From Piromyces finnis (taxonomy: Eukaryota; Neocallimastigomycota; Neocallimastigomycetes; Neocallimastigales; Neocallimastigaceae), in the NCBI GenBank assembly GCA_002104945.1, contig MCFH01000048.1, positions 124,001 through 188,000 on the forward strand: DNA of 64,000 nucleotides, written 5' to 3'. The notes under the pieces are model-generated. The model was not told where the DNA came from, did not search any database, and saw only the letters and a list, made by a program, of their open reading frames with translations. A program made the position numbers and the translations under genes. Every line of letters starts with the position of its first letter. Position 1 is the first letter of the stretch. Positions 9,110-20,649 of the stretch are shown piece by piece.

Positions 9110-9723
9110 TGTAATGCTGACTCAGAAAGAATAGATTAGGATATCTATTCTATTACAATAACACCAAAAAATTAAATAAAAATAAAATTGTTTTGTTAAA
9201 AATATTTTTTATTATAATAGAAATTTTATTAATAACAATTACATCGATGAAATGATGAAAAATATCTTCTATTTATATTTTTCCTAAATACATTTATATT
9301 ATATTTAACTATTTATTTCTTATATATTATTATTTAAAATCTACACTAAAATCTTAATTATTAATAAATATTTAAACTATAACTATTTTTAGTAAAATAC
9401 AATTGGCAATTCAAATTAAGTACTATTCAATTTGAATATGTGCCCATGTATTATTGATATATTAAACATTTAATAATTATATACTAGATGTCTATTTCTA
9501 TTACAAAACAATACTAAAACTAGGGGTTTGAATTGAGAATTTTAATTTATTGTTAAACATTAAGAATAAATTAATAATTTATTTTGTTTTAAACTTTAAT
9601 TATTAATAAATAAATTATGTCCCATTTTCTTTTTCTGTAATATAATTCGTGTAACTTAAACAATAATATTTATGGCTTAAGTTACATTAAAGATATCAAT
9701 CTGTGGCGTTTGATATCTTTACA
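9110..9723 (-). repeat. 5' LTR of element A (family C)
   Basis: Read on the minus strand it starts TGTAAAGATATC and ends in TTACA. It has the family's two opening stem-loops and the inverted repeat next to ACATGGGC. It is more diverged from C's LTRs than the coding regions are from each other (614 versus 604 bp). Confidence 0.88.
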
Positions 9724-10250
9724 ATTATAAAATAATATAGTTTAATAATTTAAAAATAAGTTTAATTTAGAATATAATATTAGTTCAATTTAATAAAAAT
9801 AAAATTTAATTAAAATATTTACACTTAATTAAATTTTTAATTAATAAATTAATATTATTTATCTAATTTAAATATGATAATAATGATAAATGGTTAAATT
9901 ATTTTAATAATAAAAACATTATATCATTATTCCTGATCAGTATGTAAGAAATATAGAAATAAATTCTATATTTCTTAAGTATTATTAAGTATAAATTTAT
10001 ATTAAATTTATTATTTATTATAATTCTATTTTATAATTAAATTAAACAAACCTTAAAGAATATAGAAATTTACTTAATTCTTTCAATAATGTTCAATTAA
10101 AAAAATATAATAAACAGAAATATCCAGTAAAAGAAATATTTAGATTAATTTTTAATATATACAAATTAAGTCACTAATATTAAATATAAATTAAATAATA
10201 TTTTTTCAAAATTAATTTGGTTTTTTAATTATTTAATTCAACAAGTAATT
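9724..10250. other. AT-rich spacer between two inverted family C LTRs
   Basis: About 530 bp without coding potential. It contains a short inverted repeat around 9945-9975 (aagaaatatagaaat and ttctatatttctta). No source recognised. Confidence 0.5.
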
Positions 10251-10753
10251 TGTAAAGATATCAAACGCCTCTGTTTGATATCTTTAATGTAACTTAAGCC
10301 ACAAGTATTATTGTTTAAGTTACACAAATTATATTCAGAAAAAGAAAATGAGACATAATTTATTTATTAATAATTAAAGTTTAAAACAAAATAAATTATT
10401 AATTTATTTTTAATGTTTAACAAGTAAATTAATATTCTCAATTTAAATCCCTAGTTTTAGTATTGTTTTTTTTATAGAAATAGATAAATAATAAATGATT
10501 AATATATCAATAATACATGGGCACATATTCAAATTAAATAGTACTTAATTTGAATTGCCAATTGTATTTTACTAAAAATAGTTATAGTTTAAATATTTAT
10601 TAATAATTAAGATTTTAGTGTAGATTTTAAATAATAATATATAATAAATAAATAGTTATAATATAATATAAATGTATTTAGGAAAAATATAAATAGAAGA
10701 TATTTTTCATCATTTTATCGATGTAATTGTTATTATTAAAATTCTATTATAAT
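10251..10753 (+). repeat. Partial family C LTR, opposite orientation to 9110-9723
   Basis: Starts TGTAAAGATATCAAACGCC and follows the C LTR to about base 500, including TATA box and RNA start region, then is cut where a B-type LTR begins. The missing 3' part is not found on the far side of that LTR, so the junction is a rearrangement rather than a simple insertion. Confidence 0.85.
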
Positions 10754-11178
10754 TGTAAAGAAATGTGTCTTTAACAATAAAACAAATTATAATATTTACT
10801 AAATAATTTAGTAATATTAACACTTTAAAATATTCTGTAAATTATTAATTTATAAAAATATCATTAAAAACACATAGAATTTAACTTAATAAGTTAGTGT
10901 TTAATAATATAATTATTTATTAATAAAATCTCGATTCTTTAAAATATTTGGGAAAATTCACTCGTATTTATACTAAAAATTTTTTAAATTAATTTATAAA
11001 ATTTTTTCAACTTAAAATTCTTAACTAATCAATAATCTTCATATAAAATAAAATTTAAAAATAAAATAAAATTATTATTTTTTTTAAAAATAGTATCTAT
11101 GAGGTCTCGAACTAGTGTCATTCAGACTCAAAGTCTTAGCTACTAACCACTAAGACAATTTAGTTATTTCTAGTATTC
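10754..11178 (-). repeat. Diverged solo LTR of family B (B')
   Basis: On the minus strand this matches LTR B in order: Pol III-like module (A-box complement 11141-11152, B-box complement 11102-11111), the CACTCGTATTTATA promoter region, an AACACT inverted repeat, and an end in CTTTACA. Overall it is strongly diverged, yet the Pol III-like module is nearly unchanged. Its U3 tip is lost at the junction with the next LTR. Confidence 0.75.
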
Positions 11179-11532
11179 TGTTAAGGAATGAACATAAATA
11201 GTTGAATTAGCTAGAATTTTAGGAATTAACCTTCAACTATTTATATTCCTTACTAGTGGTTAACTCTATTTTTAAAATATAAAAATTATAATATATAATT
11301 TTTATACATTTTTCTAGTAATTATTCATATTTTTATTATATAGTTATATTATTTGTATATAGTTATTTAAGACCTTTATTATTAGTATTAGTATAATTAC
11401 TTATAATATTTTATACTTATAAATTTTACAAAATTTTATTATTAAAATAGTTATAGGAATTTTATTATTATTTAAGGTTTATTTTATTAATTAACTTTAT
11501 TGTATAATATTTTATAATTTGAAATTATGACA
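11179..11532 (+). repeat. Solo LTR, family G
   Basis: Starts TGTTAAGGAATG with a long stem-loop (AAGGAAT...ATAAATAGTTGAA with TTCAACTATTTAT...ATTCCTT) and ends around ATTATGACA. A second copy lies inverted at 38547-38891. No clear target duplication here. Confidence 0.7.
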
Positions 11533-12043
11533 TAGAATTTAATTATAATTTTTACTAAAAGAGGCAACTGTTACACACAAAACAGAAGATACCTCGACAG
11601 AAAAATTATTATTTATGTCTAAAAAAGGGCATAATTAATTGAATAATATAATTTTATTATATGTCATAATTAAATATATAATATATGATATGCAAAAATG
11701 TTACACATATCATAAATTAAAATTTTATTAATTATAAATTAAAAATTTTTCTATTCAAATATTAAGAGATTATTCATAATATATATTAAGGATTTAATTA
11801 ATATATGTTACAGTGAATGATCCATATATTATGAATGAAATCAATTTAAATCCTTAGCTATCCAAAACCATTAAATTTCAAATAATGGATAGTTGGAAAA
11901 AGTACGAGGATTTTTGAGAAAATTTTTAAAAAATTGAAAAATCAAAAATAAATTAAATGAATAAAAATTAAAATTAAATAAATTTTTATTTTTATAACTA
12001 TTCAAGTGTTTTGTGATATCTTATTTGAACCGTAGCAATTCGT
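11533..12043. other. AT-rich region, probable old LTR remnants
   Basis: No coding potential. Contains gttacac-type tips and a stem-loop near 11810-11890 (ctatccaaaaccatt and aatggatag), suggesting eroded LTRs, but I cannot fix boundaries. Confidence 0.4.
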
Positions 12044-12595
12044 TGATATAATTTGTTAAGGAACCAACAAATAATGTTATTCTTGTCATAATTAATGATT
12101 ATGACCTAATCCATTATTGTTCCTAAATGTATGAAAACTTTACAATATTCTTATTTGTAAATTAATGTATACACTTAAATTATATTTAAAATTATTAATA
12201 ATTATTTTTATTGAACTTAAATTTTATTTTATTAAACTTAAAAATTAATTTAGTAATAATAATATATTGAAAATTATAGTTTATTGAACTTTTAGTTTAA
12301 TTTATCAAGTTAATGAATTTTTATTAATTAAAATTATGAATAATATTTCTGTAAAATAGTAAAATTCTTTAGTTAAATATATTTAAAGTAAACTTTTAAT
12401 GTATGTTAATCAATTTAATAATATGTATAAATATTTATTATAATAGTAATGTAATTTCATTATTCATTTAAAAGTAATTTAAATACTAAAATTAATGTAA
12501 GTAATTAAAGACTAATTCTTTTAATTAACACTACTTAATTTTTTACAAAAAGTATAAAAAGGTGTATATTATAAGAATTAGAGAATATACAGATA

Positions 12596-12626
<31 letters not shown>

Positions 12627-13557
12627 TTATAATTTTATATTAATATCTTAATAAAACAATTTTATTAATAAAACAATTTTTCTTATTTCATTTTAATATT
12701 ATTTTTGAGTATTAATAAATTTATTAATATTTTATAAATAAAAGTAAATTCCTCGAACCGTAACAAATTTGGTAATAATCTTAATTTTGAATTTTACTTC
12801 AAAAAGTGATTATTATATTATATCTTTTGTTATAACTATATAAGTTATATTGATTAAGATTTAAGATCGTTTTATAAAAATTAATAAAATTGTTTTGTTA
12901 AAACACTAAATTGTTTTATTAGAAACACTTGTTTTTCTAATATTTAAATATTTAAAATTTTATTTATTTAATTTAAAAGTGATTATTAAAATTACAAAAT
13001 ATTAATCTAACTATATAATATTTCTTTATTAATAATAATAATGATTAAAATAAGAATATTTACATGTATTTATATTTTCTTTTAAATTTAAACTATTTAC
13101 ATTAAAACAATAAAATTAATAACTATTTACAATAAAAGTAATTAGAAATAACAATAAAAGAAATAATTAAAAGTTAAAGAATATAAAAAGTTGTTTATTT
13201 TTACAATTAATTAAAGTAATAATTATTTTTAATGTTTTAATAAAGGTGTTTAATTATATTATTTTATAACATGAATTATTATATTTGTTTACTTTTAAAG
13301 TGTAATTTACTAACGAAGTTATTAAATATTTAATTTAACAATTAATTTAACAAGAGTTATATATTTTGATCTCGATTAATTAAAGTTTATTATTTTCTTT
13401 CGATAATCAAAATATATGCAGTGTTTAGGATTAATTTTATTTAAGAATTTTGGTAAAGTACTTAATTAAACTATAACTTGTTTTAAGTTACTTTTAGGGT
13501 TAACTTAAAAATCAGGTATAATAATAATTTTATATTTATTAATTTCATTATTTATCA
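12044..13557. repeat. Solo LTR L-a, interrupted by LTR Q
   Basis: Begins TGATATAATT (12044-12053), resumes at 12770 and ends TTATCA at 13557. Matches the uninterrupted copy L-b (51201-52024). The TGATA...TATCA termini place it with families H, I and J. Insert Q carries the 4-bp duplication aatt (12050-12053, 12766-12769). Confidence 0.8.
12054..12765. repeat. Solo LTR Q nested in L-a
   Basis: TGTTAAGGAACC...CGAACCGTAACA, 712 bp, flanked by aatt on both sides. Opens with a stem-loop (AGGAAC...AATAATG with CATTATTGTTCCT) and has a TATA-like TATAAAAAGG near 12552. Confidence 0.8.
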
Positions 13558-14011
13558 AAAAAAGTGTAAAAGGTTTTTTTATAATATTAGTTAATAGGTT
13601 ATTAATTAGTTAATTAAGTTAGTTATTACTTCTCTATACGAGTTAATAACTAAATAAAGTTTTATAAAAAATAATAAAAGAAAGAAAATAAATATTATAA
13701 CACTAAAATAAATATAAACACTTATATAAATATTTTATGAAATAACTTTTACTTAAATAATTATATTTTAATTATATCTTTTATTTATTAATTATAATTA
13801 TCTACATTAATTATTATTATAGTTATTAATTTACTTTAATACTAACGCTAAAGTATTTAACGTTAGTTTTGACTATACTATTTAACTATATGAGTTTATT
13901 TTCTTTACCACTTGATTGGGTAAAGCAAATAAACTTCCTATTGAATTAATAACCATTAATATATGGTTATGCATATATTTGGCCAATAAATGGTGACCAG
14001 AATATATGGTT

Positions 14012-15044
14012 TGTAAAAGTTTTACTAAACTTATAATTTAATATTAAAATATTAAATTAAATAAAAGGTTAAAAGATAACTAGGTTAGAAAAAAAATGTT
14101 TTATTAAAATAATCTTAATTGACTTATAAATGAATAATTATATTATGTATTATAGTTAAAATAATTCCTTTTTATTTTATTTAAAGAATATATATAATAA
14201 TAAGATTATTTAATAGTAATACTTATTAAGTATTAATAAGATAATAATCTTTACAAAGATTTAATTCATAAAACTATTCTAAACTATTTATACTATTTGT
14301 AATTTTACATTTAATAATAAAATAACTTTTCAATACATGATTATATTCATAATATATTTTATAATACTTAAACTAAACTTAAGACTTATTCCTAATTATT
14401 AAAAAATAACTATTGTTTATAATATTCATAATATTAATTATTTCTTAATTATAATATAATTCATTGAATATAATATTAATAATTATAATCCTCTAGTTCA
14501 AAGATTATAAGATATGTTATTGAAATAATTATTATAAAATAAAGTTAATTAGTTCCGGAAAATAATTTTAATTTAATTAAACAATAATTTTTTATACTTT
14601 GAGTGAATGATTTATGTTTGATATATCAGGGGTGATCATTCTCTGAATAAACAATTAATCATTGCTAACAAAATATCTTTAAATTGGAATATCTCGTGAA
14701 CCAGCAGAGATATTGACCTGATTTTAAGATATGTTGTTTGTCTCGAGCGTGGCTTTCTAACGAACGTAATTATAACCAAAATATTATTATTCAAAAATCG
14801 TCATTCGTTGAGGAGATACGCGTGTTTTTTCTTATTCCATTTTAACGATAAGGGTTAAAGTTATTTATTATAAAAATTATTAAGGGTTAAGGTCATATTT
14901 TAACCTTTTCTAAATTTTTAAATATTTCTTAATAAAATTTTATAATTTATTTGAAAATAAAATATTTGTTGATTTTGAATTTTCATAAGTGATTTCACAA
15001 TTCCAAGTGATCTTGAAATTGTAATTTCACTAGTATTCGTGACA
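14012..15044 (-). repeat. 3' LTR of element E
   Basis: Plus-strand ends are TGTAAAAGTTTTAC and ATTCGTGACA; in element orientation it starts TGTCACGAATAC. The U3 tip forms a stem-loop (AGTGATTTCACAATT with AATTGTAATTTCACT). Carries a TATA box and the self-complementary RNA start GTAAAGATTAT on the minus strand. Confidence 0.93.
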
Positions 15045-15963
15045 TCGCTCCGCCAAAAAAAATCGAATACCAGGCGATTGAAATAATATAAAATAAAGTT
15101 GTATAATAAAGTATAATTGAAATAAATTGAAGTAGTATATATTAAATATAAACCAATATATAGTTGTATGTGTAACATGAAATAAAATGGTAACTAAATA
15201 AAGAATATATTTAATATAATATGTTGAATATATTGCAATATATGAAATAAAATTAAAAAACATTTTCTTGTGTAACATTCAGTCAAATTCATAAAATTTT
15301 TGAAAGAAATGTTGAAATTTAAATTGATCATTGAGTGAAAAAATTGAAATTCGTACGAAAAATTAAAATTTGAATAAGAAATATTATTCCTAGGATATTG
15401 AAACACTTTTTATTTTTGAAAAATGTTAACATTTGCTAAAATAATTGAAATTTCAAAAATTGATCAAATAAACTTTAATTAATATGATTTTGAAAAAAAA
15501 AATTTTTTGAAATTTTTGAAAAATTTTTAATAATAAAAAATTTTTTCATTAAATACAAAAAAAATTTTGAACTAAACTTTTGAAAAAATGTCACTGAAAG
15601 AATATTGATTTTAATGATCGATCGAGATAGTGACAATATTGAAATTGATACTATTGAATAGAGAATAAAATAAGCATTAACAACATATAAATATTTGTAA
15701 TTGTACTGCTAAAATAAATTGAAAATTATTCTCTTTAAATATTTAATTTTCATTATAAAAATTTTGTGTTTTAAATTAAATAAATTGATAAAATTGTTGG
15801 ATCAAAAATTATTGAATTGAAATTTAACATTCATAGAAAAAATTTTTGAAATTTGTGTTGAAATGTATTAGATGAGTAATACAAATTATAATAAAACATA
15901 ATGTTAGTGAAAGATATTAACAAATTTTTAAAAAATAAAATTGTTGAAATGCAATTTAAAGAA
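15045..15963 (-). other. 3' untranslated region of element E
   Basis: About 920 bp between the pol stop and the 3' LTR, rich in short repeats of ttgaaatt type. Short open stretches here are AT-rich chance ORFs. A purine-rich stretch (ggcggagcga on the minus strand) next to the LTR may be the polypurine tract. Confidence 0.7.
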
Positions 15964-18900
15964 TTAGATTTTGTGTTTTCTAATACTTTTATTGAATTGA
16001 ATTAATAATTCTTGATATCTTGGGTCACTTTCTATTACTGTAGCAGGAACCCAGTGCCAACTTAGGCGGTGATTATAACGAATTTTATATTCGTAGCGTT
16101 TTTCTTTATAATTTGTCCTAAAGTCACCAATTTCTATAATTTCTGCATTAGTTTCTTTATATTTAAATCTATTTTTAAATTTATCTGGCGTAGATACATA
16201 AGGTTCAAGTTCCGATATGTGAAATACAGGGTGGTGTTTTGGAAAAGGTGATTTTGAAATATCTATTTTATAATTACCATTGTTTAAAACTTCTAAAACC
16301 TTGTAAGGACCATACTTACGAGGCGCTAGTTTGGCATTTTCAGTAGTAGCAAAAGCAGGAGGTGCATGAATCCAAACTTTTTGTCCTTCATTCAATTCAG
16401 GAGCAATAATTCTTTTCTTATCGGCAGCTCTTTTGTATAAATCTTGAGATCTAAGCAAAACATCTTTAACTAAAAGGAAATTTTTACTAACATCTTTAAT
16501 GTATTTAAAGTTTGAATCAGAACCTTGAAACAAAAAGACATCATCCATAGGTGGGTGGAATCCATAATTAATGAAAAATGGAGTTTGTTTTGTCGATTCA
16601 TGAACTGTATTATTATAAACAAATTCAGCTAGATGTAACCATTCAATCCAGTCATCGTGGAAAAATGTTCTTGAATAGCAACGTAAATATTGTTCAATGA
16701 AAGAGTTACAACGTTCTACTTGACCAACGGTCTCATGGTGATCTGTGGTAGCTATTTTTGGCTTAACACGCAATTTTTCCATAATTTCTATCCATAAAGC
16801 ACTAGTAAATTGTGTTCCTCTGTCCGTATAAATATCTGTAGGTAGTCCATGGAGTTTAAAAATATTTTTTAGGAAAGCTTTGGCAGTTTCTTCAGCTGTA
16901 GGTATTTCTTTGAACGGAATAAGGTGAATCATTTTTGAAAAGCGATCTACAACAACCATTATAACGGAAAACTTTTTTGATTCAGGGAGACCACAAAGAA
17001 AATCGATTTCAATAGATTTCCAAGGGCGATCAGGAATTTCTAAAGGTCTTAAAAGATCATATCTTTTATGTCTATTAACTTTATTTCTGGAACATTGTTC
17101 GCAAGAATTGACAAAATTTACGATATCTTGATGCATTTTGGGCCACCAAAAATTACGGTTAATTAGTTCTTCAGTTCTTCGAATACCTAAATGTCCAGCA
17201 GTAGCGTTATCATGGTACCTGGTTAAAATATCTACATGAAGTTTTTCTGGTACATAAATTAAATTATTATATAAAATTAAATTATTTTTTATTTTAAATT
17301 TTTCCATTTTTCTGAAAGGTCTGTAAAAGTAACCTTGATTAGCATTATTAGGACTAAAGTAAAGATAAATATTATTCGCATTTTCATCATCCTTATAATT
17401 TTCTATTATTTGATCAATGAGAGAACCAACAATACCAACAAAACATGGAGTATCGGGAACGTTTTTATAATCTAATATATGTTCTGGTTTAGGTTCAACA
17501 TTATTTTTCTCGTAATCAGGTCTTCTTGACAAACTATCAGGTTTACCATTTTTTCTTCCTTGGCGGTATATTAATTGAAAATTATATTCTTGGAAAAATA
17601 AATGCCAACGATGTTGACGTTGGTTTCCGACTTTACCACCTAAGGTGTATAGAAGGTTTTTATGGTCAGTAAAAACGGTTACTTGGTATTTAGCACCTAG
17701 TAATAAATGTCTCCAGGTAGAAAATGCACATTTTATAGCTAAAAGTTCCTTTTCAGTAATTGAATAATTTAATTCAGCATTGTTTAAACATCTTGAATAA
17801 TATGCTACAGGATGTAATTTGTTATCTTCATCCTTTTGAGAAAGTATACAACCAATGGCAAAATTACTAGCATCGCATTCGACAATAAATGGTTTGGTTG
17901 GATCTGGATGTAATAAAATAGGTGAAGAGATTAGTCTCTTTTTTAATTCTAAAAATGAGTTATTACATTTATCATTCCAATTAAAACTAGTATTTTTCTT
18001 TGTTAAATTGTGAAGCGGTTTAGCAATAGTAGCAAAATCTTTTATAAATCTTCTATAATAGTTGCATAATCCAACAAAGCGTTGAACATCTTTTACACAA
18101 TTAGGTGTAGGCCATTCTTGGACAGATTTAATTTTCTTTGGATCAGTAGATATACCATTGCCTGATATAACGTGTCCTAAAAATTCAACTTCTGGCTTGT
18201 GAAATTCACATTTCTTTAATTTAGCAAATAAATTATTTTTGAGCAGTGTTTGGAGAACAGTACGAACATGTTGTATATGTTCATCTAATGTTTCCGAGTA
18301 AATCAGAATATCATCTAAATATAAAATAACAAATTTTTCTAAATAAGGGCGTAATACTGAATTAATAAATGATTGAAATGTAGCAGGGGCATTTCTTAAA
18401 CCAAAAGGCATTACTAAATATTCATAGTGACCATATTTAGTTCTAAAAGCTGTCTTATATTCGTCTCCTTCACGAATACGCACTAAATTGTAAGCAGAAC
18501 GAAGATCTAATTTTGAAAAAAATTTAGCACCTTTCACTCTTTCGATAATGTCAGTAATTAGAGGAAGTGGGTAAGAATTGCGAATTGTAACTGCATTTAA
18601 TTTTTTGTAATCAATACAAAGACGTAACGATCCATCCTTCTTTTTCTGAAATAAAACAGGATAACCAGCCGGAGATTCAGATGGTCTAATGAATCCTTTC
18701 TTGAGATTTTCATCTATGTATTCTTTAAGAACTTGGGATTCATCTTCAGATAGAGGATATATAGGACCATAATGTAAAGAAGCATCTTTTTGTAAAACGA
18801 TTTTACAATCCGTTAGCCTATGTGGTGGTAGTTTATCAGCCTTAACCTTGCTGAAAACTTCCGCTAAATCACGATATGGTTCTGGTACTTCTTCTAATTT

Positions 18901-19670
18901 GAAGTCTTCTTCATTATCATCTTCATCATCAGTATTATAATCTTTTTCACTATTAGCTAAAAATGAGTGAATAAGGTAATTATAGCTGAAATTTTGATAT
19001 TTTGGTTTAGAGTAATTTTTCAAATTATTAAAAGATGTATTGGAAGTTAATTTATTATGATTAATGGTTTTAATTTTTAAATTTTTGGATTTATTCAATC
19101 GGTTTTTATTAATTTTATATATAATTTTATTAGAATTTAATTTTTTAAAATTGTTAAAATTTAAACTTGAATATACAAAATTTTTATTATAATTAAAATG
19201 TAGTTGATATTTGTGTAAAAATTTATTGCCTAATAACAAATCTGTTGGAAGATTTTTAATAATTAGAAATTTTTCTTTAAAAGTAATTAAAAATTTTGAA
19301 TGATTAATATAGATAGTAGTCTTAAAATATAAGAAGGTGTATGTATCAATAAATATTGAACCACTAATTCCATTTATTTCAATTGAGTGTAATAATTTGT
19401 GTGGTTTTAGTTTTAATTTATTGACCAAGTTGATTGAAATAAAGTTGCAATATGAGCCACTATCTAAAATTAAATTGTATTGATTTTTATTAATTGAATT
19501 TTTTAAATCATAAAGTTTGTTTAATTTAATTGGGATAAAAAATTTTAAGTTGAAAAATGTTGTAGGCAATTTTTTATTTATTTTAGAGTCATATGTAGGA
19601 AAGTTGTAATGTATTATTTTTGTATTATGAACTCTCTTAGACTCTCTTGAGAGTTCATTTCTTAGTTTTT
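15964..19670 (-). CDS. Pol polyprotein of gypsy element E, reached by -1 frameshift
   Basis: The ORF carries aspartic protease (LILDSGSYC, about residue 33 counted from 19569), a lysine/asparagine-rich linker, reverse transcriptase (YLDD, encoded near 18310), RNase H (FIVECDASN near 17880; TDHKNLLYTL), integrase with HHCC finger (about 17085-17225) and catalytic D-D-E blocks (IDFLCGL, YTDRGTQF, GQVERCN), and a divergent chromo-like C-terminus (YEYKIRYN...SWHWVP, about 15985-16140). It lacks its own ATG near the protease; the frame is open back to the gag stop and is exactly -1 relative to gag, so it is made as Gag-Pol by ribosomal frameshifting at 19665-19671. No internal stop was seen. Domain order is Ty3/gypsy. 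Confidence 0.95.
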
Positions 19671-19671
19671 T
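19629..19671 (-). promoter_or_regulatory. -1 ribosomal frameshift signal of element E
   Basis: On the minus strand the slippery heptamer A AAA AAC (19665-19671) is in the gag frame and directly followed by the gag stop TAA. After an 8-nt spacer comes a perfect 8-bp stem GAACTCTC/GAGAGTTC (19649-19656 with 19629-19636). Heptamer register, spacer and hairpin are textbook for -1 frameshifting, and pol is open in exactly the -1 frame. Confidence 0.9.
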
Positions 19672-20465
19672 GAGTTCATTTTTTGAACTTTATTGACATA
19701 ATTATTATTATTGTTTGAATTTTGATAATGGGTTTTATTCTTATTGAATTTCCTATTGTTTCTCTTATTGTAATGTTGATTTTTATTATTATTATTATTG
19801 ATATTTAATTTATTATTAGTAGCAAGAGAATTTTCAAAAATTATACACTTTGTAACCATTTCACTTAAAGTGTTAGGTAAAATATCAGCTTTCTTAATTT
19901 CATTCTTATATTTTGGATGTAAACCATTTAAAAATATTAGTGAAAGACTAATGTCATCTATCTCTAAACAACGACTTAAATCTCTAAATTTGTTAATATA
20001 ATCGTTCACTTTTCCATAAGCTTGTCTTAATTCTATTAATTGAATCATGGCTAATTTGGTACTGGTAACATTTGAAAAAGCTTTGTTTAATTCACTTAAT
20101 AGTTCGTTCATAGTCATAGGAGTAATACCATCTTTATATTTAATATGATACCAAGTTCTGGCAGAATCACGTAATCTAACAACAACAAAGTTAATTTTTA
20201 CTTCTTCAGATAGTTGATTGTTAGGTGGAGTTTTAAAGGTAGCTTGGCAGAGTTCGCAGAATAACTCAGTCTGAGTAGTATCACCAGTAAAGAATCCTGG
20301 ATCTGGTACTTGTTTGATAGGATAGGTTCTATTACGCATTATAACATCATGATCTTCATCATAATCAGTAGAAGATTCCTCGGTTTCAGTATAATTAGCA
20401 CGACTCTTAAGTTCCTTTAACATAGCATCCATACGTTCTAACAAGGAGGTGGTATTTTTATCCAA
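19662..20465 (-). CDS. Gag of gypsy element E
   Basis: A 267-codon frame counted from a TTG at 20465. It contains a capsid-like region (from PIKQVPDPGFFTGD through the YINKFRDLSRCLEI helix region), as in other gypsy Gags, and a C-terminal tail of asparagine, lysine and arginine without any CCHC zinc knuckle, so RNA binding probably rests on the basic tail. The first ATG (20430-20432, MDAMLKEL) still precedes the capsid block. The frame stays open upstream without ATG to the A18 tract at 20572-20589, so a longer, non-ATG-initiated or slippage-dependent product cannot be excluded. It ends at TAA inside the frameshift signal, so Gag is the default product and Gag-Pol the minor one. Confidence 0.9.
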   Translation of the reverse strand: MDKNTTSLLERMDAMLKELKSRANYTETEESSTDYDEDHDVIMRNRTYPIKQVPDPGFFTGDTTQTELFCELCQATFKTPPNNQLSEEVKINFVVVRLRDSARTWYHIKYKDGITPMTMNELLSELNKAFSNVTSTKLAMIQLIELRQAYGKVNDYINKFRDLSRCLEIDDISLSLIFLNGLHPKYKNEIKKADILPNTLSEMVTKCIIFENSLATNNKLNINNNNNKNQHYNKRNNRKFNKNKTHYQNSNNNNNYVNKVQKMNSKN

Positions 20466-20638
20466 TTGTTGAGTGATATACTTGTCTAATTCACCACAAA
20501 GATTTTTCTTAAATTCTTCTAAATCTTGAGGCTTTAGGAATTGTTGAACTGGTTTAGGTGTTGGTTGAGTCTTTTTTTTTTTTTTTTTTAAATTTTTAAA
20601 TTAAGTTTTTTCCTAAGGTAGTTATGGTAAAAAACGCG

Positions 20639-20649
20639 GTAAAGATTAT
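20639..20649 (-). other. Self-priming primer-binding site of element E
   Basis: On the minus strand ATAATCTTTAC follows the 5' LTR directly. It is a perfect 11-nt reverse complement of GTAAAGATTAT in the LTR (plus-strand span 20882-20892), located 38 bp after the TATA box (20923-20930). Confidence 0.8.

Larger units (their letters stand above)
1..9723 (-). mobile_element. Gypsy element A (family C), truncated by window, hosting element B
   Basis: This is a Ty3/gypsy LTR retrotransposon read right to left: 5' LTR 9110-9723, primer-binding site 9099-9109, leader with tandem repeats and stem-loops 8694-9098, Gag-Pol from 8693 to 6589, then 526 to 1. Element B (527-6588) is nested in the RT domain. 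The proteins are near-identical to element C (29107-36071), so A and C are sister copies of one family. Only one LTR is in view, so its own target duplication cannot be checked. Confidence 0.92.

Noticed and set aside
14918-15406. Three overlapping minus-strand ORFs of 70-86 codons
   Set aside because: They straddle the LTR and 3' untranslated region of element E, overlap one another, have F/I/Y/N-rich composition expected from AT-rich DNA and no motif.
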